This document shows, piece by piece, positions 1 through 10,578 of a stretch of DNA of 64,000 nt. Source of the stretch: Rotaria macrura. Its lineage: Eukaryota > Rotifera > Eurotatoria > Philodinida > Philodinidae. Numbering within the stretch: the first letter of the stretch is position 1; the number at the start of each line of letters is the position of its first letter. The notes under the pieces were generated by a model, which saw only the letters and a list, made by a program, of their open reading frames with translations, had not been told where the DNA came from and did no database searches. The position numbers were made by a program, and so were the translations under genes. Location: NCBI GenBank assembly GCA_900239685.1, contig OENT01000111.1, forward strand, positions 124,001 to 188,000, written 5' to 3'.

Positions 1-738
1 ATTTCGAAACGACTACTACTATTTTTAAGTATCAATGTTCGAGTGAAACTGTTCTAATAGTCAGTTCACTTTCAATTGAATATCTCAAGAAAGTAATTTC
101 AGAGAAATATACAGATATCAGAGAAAGTTAGAAATCTTCACATACCTTCGGTTCGCCTTGTCCAACAAACCTTGTTCGTAGAACATCCATTGGTTGACAA
201 CTAAGTACAGCTATGCTAGCTGCTATGGATCCAGTAACGAAATGTGTCATTGTTTTAACTGTTGACGAGGAAGTTGTGATAGGAAAAACTTCACCTACTT
301 GCTGTGTCACTTTTTCAAATGCATACATCTAGGATAACGAATATCAAAGAAAAAAAATTATACGTGGACTACTCTCTACATCTCAAAAACTTACTTGAGC
401 AGAATTGTATGTAATTGACAGAAACTGGGCTGCAATATGACCTTTCCAAAATGCTCTTATACCTTCTTCACGATGAATTAAACGAATACTTTGCAATAGA
501 TTATGATATTTTGAACCTTTTTGGTGTTGAATCGGTTCAATTTGAAGCTAGATATTTATATAAATATCATTCACATGGCAAACGTATACACATAGAAACA
601 TTTTTATCTTACTTGAAAACGAATTTTCACGACATCAATGGGTTGCAAAAGAAAACGTGAAATCAAACTTGATGCCGCACTAGCTATTAATATTTGTCTA
701 TTCGTTAAGTTCTTTTTTTCGGGATCATATCCAACCAT
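1..738 (-). CDS. SLC25A19: Mitochondrial thiamine pyrophosphate carrier, 3' end outside window
   Basis: Inner-membrane carrier of the SLC25 family that brings thiamine pyrophosphate into mitochondria. Three coding exons are visible on the minus strand: 738-613, 547-395 and 328-146, with GT-AG introns and intact phase (42+51+61 residues). The start is ATG at 738; the protein begins [10 protein letters not shown], matching the MVGYDP start of animal SLC25A19. The first carrier signature is [11 protein letters not shown], followed by [11 protein letters not shown]. The second repeat has [17 protein letters not shown], close to the family sequence. Donor GTATG at 145 leads to exons beyond position 1, so roughly half of the usual ~320 residues is missing only because of the window edge. 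It lies 194 bp downstream of, and on the same strand as, the AUH-like gene. Confidence 0.93.
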
Positions 739-931
739 AATATATCTATATGAAAGATTGAGATATGTATTTATATATATGTGCGTGTATTTAATAAAAG
801 TATTCAGAAGATAAAGTACGAATATTCTCTTAGTGTCTGTTCGTTTTTCTTCTAATGGATTTTATGGGAAGAAGTATAAAATAAAAAATACAATTAACAA
901 ACAATCTAGCAGAAAAAAAGAGAACGTCTAT

Positions 932-2732
932 TTAAACACCTTTGTAAACAGGTTTTCGTTTTTCTTGAAAAGCTTTTAAACCTTCAATACGATCTTCGGA
1001 TGTTAATACTGTATCATAGCAACCTTCTTCAACGTCAAGACCAGTTTGAAGATCAACTTCGAGGCCTTTATTAATCGCTTGTTTTGCCATTCGAACAGCT
1101 AGTGGTCCCTATTGAACGGAACAAAATATATTTAGAAAAAAACAATTGAATGAACGAATTGCCCGTATTCAATGGAAACTAACCTGCTGAGCAATTTCAT
1201 GTGCTATTTCAAGTGAACGTTTATATGCTGCATTTAATTGTTCATTTTGTTGAACAACTTCATTAATTAAACGACATTCAAATGCTTGTTGTCCAGTCAA
1301 AATTCGTCCTAGAAATTAAAAGTATAAAAAATCATAACACGCATTTCAAGAAGTTAAACCAGTATAAATAAGTTCTTTAGCTTTGGATGCACCAACGATT
1401 CGAGGCAAACGTTGAGTACCGCCAGCACCGGGAATAATACCAAGTTTGGTTTCTGTTAAACCAAGTTTCGCTGTGTGTGCTGCAAGATTGAACTAGATTA
1501 GTAATGTTATAAAATACAGACAATACTTACAAGCTATACGAATATCACATGCTAAAGCTAATTCAAGTCCACCACCAAGTGCCAAACCTTGTGTGAATTC
1601 AAGAGTTCGTAGTAATAATTTAAAAATGAAATATTATGATAAAAGATCCTTAATGTTGGTGTATGCGTATTCAAAAGTAGATGTATAAGGAAATTGAATA
1701 TTAGAATTTGGCCGATTGTCAATTTGTTAATAAAAAAAGCAGTCAAATGAGTAGATTTCAGACGTTTTTTACGATAGAATTACAGAAGAAAAAATCAGAG
1801 ATAATGCGAAAAACTGAACGCCTATTGTGGCTTTCATCAAATAGAATACAAAGTCTTGATTTTCTTTTCAGGTGTCTTCAAAAATATCTCATTTGTTATA
1901 GTGAAAAATAATTAATTAGCTAACACTATAGTCATAAATATGATAATTGACAATCTATGATGTTTCTACAAACATGATAATACCGTATAGGTCAAAGTTC
2001 GAAAGAGCTAAATTTATAAAAGAAAATTTTTGTTTTCAACTTACCATCAAGTGCTGCAATTGTTGGTACAGCCAAACCAAAGATCTTAGAGAATATTTCT
2101 TTAATTTTTGATACGAATTGTCCTACTTCTTCTTGAGGCATCTCTAACCGCTCTTTAAGATCAGCGCCTAATTTCGATAAAGAACAACAATGTATGAAAG
2201 TTGGTGAAATTCTCATTGATATTATAGAAAATTCATTTACCAGAACAAAATACATTTGGAACCAAGCTACGGAAAAGAATACAGCGAACATCGTTATTAT
2301 CTTTTAAACTGTCGATTGTTGCATCCAACTAGATTAATTTTAAAAAATGCATTCATGTATATAGTCTTCGTTTTACTCTATATCAATATATATATATATT
2401 ATACCTGAGTGAGTAATAGTTTACCAAGAGCATTACGTCTTTCAGGTCGATTAAGTGCTATTTCAATAACATCTATTTGAAGGCAGAATCTAATATTACA
2501 GCAAAATTAAATTTTCGTTTGTTAACTTACGTTGATGATCTCCAGTGAGATTATTTACTTGAAGTTCAGGTGCTGATGGACCTATTTCAGGTGTAGCTTC
2601 TGTTTTATTACTTGTTTCAGCGTTTACGTCGTTGGTTTTAGTCGTACTTGTATATCGCAAAGAAGAAGAAAAAATGGATGTCGGCATTCGACATAGTACT
2701 GCAGGATGTAAAATATATTTTAGAGTTTTCAT
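932..2732 (-). CDS. AUH: Methylglutaconyl-CoA hydratase (AUH-like, crotonase family)
   Basis: Mitochondrial leucine-degradation enzyme that hydrates 3-methylglutaconyl-CoA to HMG-CoA; vertebrate AUH also binds AU-rich RNA. Eight exons (2732-2531, 2472-2405, 2328-2241, 2167-2045, 1587-1531, 1479-1360, 1308-1184, 1108-932) join in phase to 319 residues, against about 339 in human AUH. The N-terminus ([20 protein letters not shown]) is basic and lacks acidic residues, like a mitochondrial presequence. Crotonase landmarks: [14 protein letters not shown] (oxyanion-hole loop), [19 protein letters not shown], and [18 protein letters not shown]. The C-terminus [17 protein letters not shown] matches AUH closely. 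The related ECHDC2 is the main alternative but fits less well. One intron (2044-1588) is longer, about 457 nt. Confidence 0.93.
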
Positions 2733-3624
2733 CTGAAATAATAATGAAGTTAATAATGTGATATACAAAAACATAATGGTAAATAATAGAATGTTCATCA
2801 TTTTCTTTTCTCAAATCAAGTTTAATCATGTCGATCAGCTAGATCAAGTTGACCGAAATATCGACCAATTATGCATACAAACAGATCACATGATTTTATT
2901 AATGTATCATCAATTGTATAATCATTATCATTTGGACTCTAAAGAAGAAAACGATGAAAATAATACATATATATATATTTATTCATCTATTATTTTTATT
3001 GACGCAAATCTAAGAGAATTCTTCATAGCTTAAGACGGAGTACTGTTTCAAGGTTTCATTGAAGACGATGCAATACAGGAAGCATCGCAACGAATTCTTA
3101 AATATATATTAACCATTAAGAGCTAGCTGTCTTTACTAAGTTCTTTTCTGAAAGACAAAAACATCTGTTAATACTGATTAAGTATAGAGATTAAAATTTC
3201 TTCAAACTAATGTATTGTCAAATTTTGTATCGATAGTATTAGACTATTGTCTACAACGTATTCCTTCTAACAGATAAATATCGTGCAGTATGGTATGTGA
3301 AACAATAGAGCCATAACGAAACGTTTGTCTAACATGATAGATTACCAGCATCTATATCACTTCTATATTCATGTATTTTTACTCGAAGATTTAAAAATTA
3401 GAAGTCATCGATAAAATTTGAATTATAATGCATTCTGCCATGTTTTCATGTGAGAACACATCAATCCATATTTTTTACCCGCAGAGAACATTTATACGGT
3501 AGTACAGTTCATGATTTTGTAATCAAAACATCGAACAATGTGCATCTATGACTGCCGATGATGGATAATTACTAATAGCATTCGATGTCAACTGTAAACA
3601 TCAATAGTATTTAAGAATATTGCG
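2733..3624. other. Intergenic stretch, no gene seen
   Basis: AT-rich sequence between AUH and the proposed end of GEMIN2. The open frames are short, biased and have no family resemblance. I see no RNA gene, terminal repeat or coding exon here. Confidence 0.5.
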
Positions 3625-6568
3625 TCAAAACCTAATTCGATATTCGTCGACAAGATTTTTAGCACCAAAATATGCATATATCAAAACGCGATCTCGATCG
3701 ATGTTTAATCAGACAATATACAACAGAGTTTTTTCATTCATATTTAGAGCGTGATGGAAGTGTATTGAAACATGTAAAAAGAAATTGCATAAAAATTCCA
3801 ATCAGAGAAAATTGAATTATAACCCAGATAAGACTACGAAAAACTAAAACTGATGAATATCTATGCAAGAATGTATATTGTACGACTTATAATGAAAGAA
3901 ATCTTTTGACATGGAATAATCATTCAACTACTTAGTAGATCCCTTCTAGAGTCATTCAGGTATATGTCAATAATAGAATACTTACTAATAGATTTGTTCG
4001 TATTTGCTTCCATGCTGCACATGTCTGTCGCATTGTATATATTACATCTTCATTGATTGGCTTTTCAATAGCTGTTAATGTTGCATATATATACAACGCC
4101 TTGAATAAAGATAAAAAAATAACCATCAACTCGTTGATGAAAAACTAAACTATTTTACCAGATGCAATGAACATCCACATTGCTTAAGCCAATCAGTTTC
4201 ATATTGTAATAATTCATGAAGTTGGGGCTAGAAAAAATTGCACATAAACTATGACGAAATTTCTGGAATCTATCATTCGACTATTTCACCTGAGTTAAAG
4301 TAATCATTTTCTTCATTGTTGGCAATGGATTTTGAGCTTTTGATTGATCATTATTTTCAAAAGATGATGATGGAGATAGAAATGGAATATCATCACCAAA
4401 ACATAATTTCCAATAATCATTTGTAGTTTTTAATTTTGCAAATCGATATTTTCTATCGGTTGTTCGTAGTCGATCACGCATTTGAAAAAAATCATTACGA
4501 ACATTTGAAAACGATAAACATTGTTCATTTTGCCAATCATTTGAAACCAGATGTTTTGTTGTTACATCTGGAACAGGATTACTCAGCTAAACATGGAAAG
4601 AGAGAGAGAGAGAGAGAGCATTGATCTATACCATGACTCTTTTGCATTAAAACAAAATCGTACTGAAAATAATTTATGCCATGCATGTTTCTTAGAATTC
4701 GATGGTCTTTTACTATTTTGATTGGCATGAGTAGCTGCTTGAAAATTCGGAAGTTGCGAAGCTTGAAAACTAAATTCAAGAATAAAATGAACCGAACAAT
4801 AATCGTGAAAATGAATTGCATGATTTTGAAACCCATTGAAAATATCATATGCTCAACGGAATGAGATGAATCATTATCATAATGATTCATCCATGTATTT
4901 TCTTATCCAGTCAATCATATCAAAGGAATTTCAGGAAGACAGTATAGAAAAATTTTTAGAAGCTCGACTACACGTGCTCGGACATGCTAATCTTGTTTGT
5001 AGAGTATATTTGCTAGCAGATCAGTTTATGCATAGAAGAGTGACTATAGTTTGTGTAGAGCAATGCGGAGACATGTATCGAATGGAGAACAGCGCCACTC
5101 ATTAGCAAGCAGCGACTGCTTTTTTACATCTGCTAATTTCTTCGCTTTTTTAGGATGATGCTGTTTTCTTTTCAGAACAGTTATTGACAGAAATTCAGGT
5201 TTAATACCAATAGAGATATTTTATTTCTCATGATGAAAGTTTGAGCTAGATTTCAATGAGATTTTGTAAGCAATATTGTGAACAATTAAATTTCTCAATT
5301 GAACAAAATGAATTAATGTCAAGGTCATGTTTCCAATGGGACAAAGTTAGTGCTTAACCAACATAGCACCATTACTGCACCATGACTAGGTTGTATCTTC
5401 GCGCTTTACAAAAACTATTAAAAAAACAACACGTTGATCTTAGTTTATCACTTTTTGAAAACAGTTCGATCACATGAAAGTACTACTGTCAACCAGACTT
5501 ATTTAGCTGTTCGTGAAATAGATGATAAAGAAATGTGTACGAATATAGGTAGAATAAAATAAATATTTTATATCATTAGAATTAACAACTAAATTTTATT
5601 TCATACTTGAATTTCCATAGTAGCTTCCAAGCAATTTCGTTTTCTTTGATTTTGCCAGTGTCTATTTTCTATGAACTCGGCATCATGGATTATAAGTCAC
5701 TAATCATCTATACATATATAATAACCTGCTATAATGTTCTATCATAATGTGAACAACAACAGATCATTGAACTAATTTAACGTAATCTGAGTCTATAATA
5801 TATACCTTAACAGAGAATATGATCAGATTATTCGTTAAGCATTCATCAATTTATTAGGATTCGTATGAAATCTGAAAGAAATCTAATTACTCGAAAAGTG
5901 TTTTGGACTGACGTATTTCTTTCAACGATTATGTAGCATTAAGTATTATCTATGATGACAACCCTTATGGTCGACAGCAAATCAGTATATAAGTATTAAC
6001 GATGCAATCATCAACAGATCGTATATAGTTGACAAGCAGTAGCATTATACTTTTAAAGCAATACGATAAAATCAACTGAAATTCACTTCAACTGCGACTA
6101 GTTGTACCAATAATGAAATCCTCATGGATAGACCTATTTACAAAAAAAAATTCCATGGCTCACAAATTACTGTTCTAGCAGGGATAGTGCAAATTTCACT
6201 CAAGAGTAGTATTTCGTGAAATGTTTTTGTTTATGACTATTAATGTTCAAGAAAGTTTCACTACTACGGGAAGATAAAAATTTCGAATTCAGACGATAAG
6301 ATTCGAGACATCAAAAAAGTACTTTTTCACTTGTTGAATTTTCGATCATATACATAGAATGATAGTCATGCAATTCATTTTGTTCAATCAATATTTTTTC
6401 GATGGAAAAAGAAAATCAATGATCGTACCGAACCTGTCTCAAATATTCTTCTCCAGTAGTTGGTATCTTGTTCAAATCAACCGGATCGTTGTTATCATTG
6501 GCTGTCGGTAAAACTTGTTTAGATAGACTGTCGTCATCATCATTCGATGAATCAGTATTTTCAAACAT
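3625..6568 (-). CDS. GEMIN2: GEMIN2 (SIP1), SMN-complex subunit; last exon uncertain
   Basis: Gemin2 binds SMN and holds the Sm-protein pentamer during snRNP assembly. Exons 6568-6429, 4769-4664, 4586-4290, 4227-4159 and 4099-3986 join in phase (242 codons). The start MFENTDSSNDD leads to IPTTGEEYLRQVRFQASQLP, aligning with the Gemin2 motif EEYLRRVQIEAAQCP. Later blocks QCLSFSNVRNDFFQMRD, NDYWKLCFGDDI and IEKPINEDVIYTMRQTCAAW also align. After 3986 the model is unresolved. Reading through the donor gives a stop at 3956, while 3692-3625 encodes VLIYAYFGAKNLVDEYRIRF then stop, resembling the family C-terminus (YFDQRDLADE). That piece needs phase 1 whereas the upstream exon ends in phase 0, so a small exon is missed or the 3' end is damaged. 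Intron 1 is 1.66 kb. Confidence 0.82.
4599..4618. repeat. (GA)n microsatellite in GEMIN2 intron
   Basis: About ten GA units. On the GEMIN2 sense strand this is a CT run lying just before the acceptor at 4587, so it probably serves as that intron's polypyrimidine tract. Confidence 0.9.
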
Positions 6569-6780
6569 CTTTAACAGAAGAGAAAAGAACAATGAAGAAT
6601 TTTTTCTTTCTTATACGTAATACAAGATTGAAGAGCAAAAAGAAGAGTAAGAAAGAAACACTAGGATCTGAACGTTGTTCACAAAAAGGAAAGAAATTAA
6701 CCTAATGAAATACAGAGAAAAGACTCGTGACTCTTTTCTTCACAAAAAAAAATTGTTTTTTTTAGATTTGTATTTAAACT

Positions 6781-9700
6781 TTATGTTCGTTCTTTGCCAA
6801 GCTTGTCATAAGCATCATTGCGTTCTGTTTCATTGTCAAATCGTAATAATATCATAGCGAATTCACCTTCTTGTATCTCGTTCATGGCCGGATTAAGTTT
6901 ACAGACAAAGGTAAGATCTTTCGTTGAATTTTTTTTAAGTTCAATTAATTTTGACCATAGAATATTTAAATATAATCGACCTAAATGTTGATTAAAACAA
7001 AGGAATTCATTTCAATCATTATGTCTATTTATCTTACCAAGTGTATCATCCGATCGAATAATTAATTGACGCTTTTCATTGATTTCTTTGAGTGTAACTT
7101 GCACAGGACCACGTTTTATTAATTTACCACTCTTATTCACACCCATACGACATCTAAGACAAAATATTTCATTTTATTTTATTGATTAACTTTTCAAATT
7201 CGTTTTCAATTAAATAGCTATCGACTTTCATACTAAACTATAGTACATGTAAGATCATCTCCATAATAGTAGTTATATTCATCTAGCAACGGCAATACAC
7301 ATGTTCGCAGAAGATTTTCGCTGCATAGTTTGATCTAGTCAAGAATTAAAATATTTTTTGCAATTCACAACAATGGTCGTGCCAAAATACCTTTCTTTCA
7401 TTTATCTATGACTAATAAAGGAGATCATCTTACACAAATTTACATAGCACATTCCGATGATGTTCTCGTCCGAGTTAGATCATCATTGATTTCTAAATAA
7501 GTAACCATCAAGTTGGACTGAATGAGTTGTGGTCACACATACTATCTCCAAATCCACCTTCTTTAAACTGATTGTCGAATGGTGACTCAGAATTTGGAAT
7601 TAACACAGATCTTACAATGGATAGATTGTTGAAAAAAGTTCAGCTTTTCCTATTGTATCTAAGCGTTAGTAGGAATAAACTAGAATTTTTCTACTGTATG
7701 CGACTTGACATGAAAAACATGTTGTATCATATATGAATATGACAGTAGATTTACCAATCAAACGATTTGAAGTCAAGAAAACATATTTCTGGAATACGAT
7801 CATGCTGTATTACTAATGAAGACTATGAAGTTGTGACTCAGCACGACATTGAACCCAATGAAAGTTTCTTTTTGTACAAAAATGATAAAATGAAATGTCA
7901 TGATATGCCAATAAAAACAAATTTTTTCAATAACGATAGTACATAATTAGAGAAAACTATCAACAGCCTTCGTAAGTATATCTGCATCTATCTTTTAATC
8001 AGCATACTAGTTTCCTTAGTTCAGTATGAAACTTTAGTATATGGCTTTAAATTTCGACGTGTAAACATATTTTCAAAGATTATTGCTGCCTATACGTTAA
8101 GTACACTAATACGTACAACATAATACTCAAATGAATAGGATTTTCTTGCCTATACTCGGCTACATACATCAGCATTATTAGTCAAGTCTTAACTTCAATT
8201 ATCTGACTGTCATACACAGTGACTGTAATCAAAATCGATTGCCTAACTAAGAGAGAAGAAAAAAAGAATTTTTTTTATTGAGTTCGAAGACATTCATCGT
8301 TCAAATTGACAAGATCGAATGTCTGGTTGATGCAATTAAATACAGTGAATATCATTGACAACGAAAACTTACACTATGCATTGTGATCGCGCTGATTCTT
8401 TTAAATCCATCAATGATTATTCTCAATGTAAAAGTGTAAGTTAGTAGATGATGATGTTCAAGAATTTGAAACATATACAAATATATCTCATTCGTTTTGA
8501 ATGCATTAGAATTTTTAAATCTCATCCAATTCATGATTACTCTAACAGAAAAACGTTTTAGATGGCTTTGATCTTATGAAAATTGCTTTTTCTTTAAGAC
8601 CTATGAATGGTTTTATAACTGCTACCAAAAGTCAAAATATATAGTATCAGAGTAAATATCATGTTCAACACTACTCGATTGATTACAAACTATAAAATCC
8701 ACGCTCGATATAGAAGTCTTTTGTTAGTTTTTTCATTTTTTTTTCACTGTAAGATCTTAAATTTGAATATATAAACTCATTGATTGTAGACATAAAACAT
8801 GAGAATATTTGTTTTTACAGATTGAAATGTTTACCTGTAAGTTAATTTAGCATCTGCTTCATGTTCAACCTTTTCTGGTTCTGGTGGTTCACTTGATTCT
8901 AGGATAGGAAAAATTCAACGATGTATGTTATTCGATTTGTTTTATTTTACCAGCGTCATCGTTCTCTGTTGTGCCTGATTGTTCTACAGTAGTTGATGGT
9001 GGTCCAAAGGATAACTTTCCTGGCTGGGTAAAACTTATCGAAGATGCTAAACCGCTGGTTGATTTTTCAGTACTTGGCGGATTCATGAAATTAGTTGAGG
9101 AGAATGTGGGCTAAAATAAATAATGATAATAGTGAACTATTGAAAATAAATAATTCTATTTTACTGTTCCGAATCCCACATTTGGCAGAGTGAAACTAAA
9201 CGGTGAGCTGTGGCTTGATTTTTCCGGTGTTGATGATGTTGTTGTTGCTGTTGATGACGCAAATTTAAAATTGAAACCAGTCGGTGGTGTTGATTCATTC
9301 ACAGTTGCGGCTAATATTGGTGTTTTAGTAATATTAAACACTGGTAATGGTAAAGTTGCTGTCGGAGGGCGAAATGGTACTGCTGGCGTAGTCAATGGAG
9401 CAGAACTATTCGCTTTACTAATGATTGAATCATCGGATGACGAATTCAATGAAGATGTTTCCGTATTATTTTTCTCCATAATATGATCAAAATCATGCCG
9501 AGCAAGTGCCTCGTATATATCAATTGTTTCTGGTATACACTTAACTATATCTGAAGAAGAAAATTTTTCTCTTGAAATAATTAAATAGTTAATCAATTTA
9601 TGTAAACCTGAACGAGATTGTTTAAGTTTTGTTACAAGCCATGGTGTAAATTTGAGTAGGTCATCTTCATAATTAAAATATTGACGAAGATAATCAAGAC

Positions 9701-10033
9701 AATTACCAACGAGAACACTGTAAGGTTCATCTGTTATCTGTGTGGATAAAGATGAAAGAAATTGTCGATTCAATTCACGTAAACGTTCTGGATAGATTTC
9801 AATTGTTTTCTTGTGAAAATCATAGACTTTCTTAATTGTCGAAAAGAAGAAGATAAAATGTTATGATATAGTTTCTCATTCAGTAAATAACCTGTGGTAC
9901 TTCTTGACGGCATTTTTCTTGTAAATCATTGTCATCCTCACTTTCGGGAGTCGGATCATTTTTCTAAGCAGAACTTAAAGCATTAAAAAATTTCTTTTCT
10001 CGAGTACTATTTATTTACCTTTCGTTTTGACAT
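6781..10033 (-). CDS. NUP50: Nucleoporin NUP50 with FG repeats and Ran-binding domain
   Basis: Nuclear-basket nucleoporin that binds importin-alpha and Ran and helps recycle import cargo receptors. Seven exons (10033-10019, 9963-9892, 9830-9165, 9110-8951, 8898-8835, 7153-7038, 6980-6781) join in phase to 430 residues. The first coding exon is only 15 nt (MSKRK). The middle part is Ser/Thr/Pro-rich with FG-type motifs (FNFKF, FSFTLPNVGFG, LSFGPP). The C-terminal ~100 residues form a RanBP1-type domain: LTYRCRMGVNKSGKLIKRGP, RSDDTLGRLYLNIL, and VCKLNPAMNEIQEG. The segment after residue 30 (KKVYDFHKKTIEIYPERL) is helical and specific to this lineage as far as I can tell. Intron 5 is 1.68 kb without visible exons. 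The gene is divergent to GDI. A generic RanBD protein is the alternative. Confidence 0.85.
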
Positions 10034-10578
10034 TATATGTATATGTAGATATTTGTATCAATTTCGAAATTTCAAAATCTGAATATAGATTTGTAACCGC
10101 AAAGAAAGAAGTTATTGTTCTTATCATTGATAGTAGCGACAATATGACTAATCAAAAAATATCTCAACATCAAAAATAAATATTCGAAAAAAATAAATAA
10201 TAATTTTATTAATTCTCTAAGTAATTTAAATAATCATATTAAACAGATGGACACAGATGTCGTTGAATCTTAGATATTTTACCAATTGAAGTCATCGTCA
10301 GTGAGCATTTCATCCACTAGGATTTACAAAATGAATATAAAAGAGAAAGAAAGAGAAGATGTGTTAAAATAATGCAGTTTGTCGCTACTTGTTTCAACAT
10401 TTTGATTCTTCAAAGCAAATATATTGATTGAATCATCCGAGAATCGTTGACATCCCATTGTCGTTTATGTACTCGTGTCAGTGTTTTTATTGTTTCTTAA
10501 GATATTATTAAATTTTTTAGATCCGTCAGTCGATTAAATCGTGTTCTTACTTATCTTAAAAAGAAGCTATTAACAATC
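10034..10578. promoter_or_regulatory. Shared head-to-head promoter region of NUP50 and GDI
   Basis: 545 bp separate the start codons of the divergent NUP50 (minus) and Rab GDI (plus) genes, so both 5' UTRs and promoters must lie here. The sequence is AT-rich with no clear TATA box or other element I can name. The bidirectional role is inferred from layout alone. Confidence 0.5.

Noticed and set aside
5055..5240. Lysine-rich minus-strand open stretch in GEMIN2 intron 1, with LKRKQ resembling a Gemin2 segment
   Set aside because: The true exon 2 was found at 4769-4664 with matching phase and better alignment, so this stretch is not needed and ends in a stop.
5320..5395. tRNA-like segment in GEMIN2 intron (D-arm-like GTGC..TTGGTTAA..GCAC on minus strand, with flanking GTCATG/CATGAC inverted repeat)
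   Set aside because: No anticodon stem pairs and no B-box of the GGTTCGA type follows, so it is not a functional tRNA. It is at most a degraded tRNA-derived piece.
5600..5700. Coding-like minus-strand stretch (NRHWQNQRKRNCLEATMEIQ) in GEMIN2 intron 1
   Set aside because: Short, no acceptor in a fitting phase and no family match. It is kept only as a remark.
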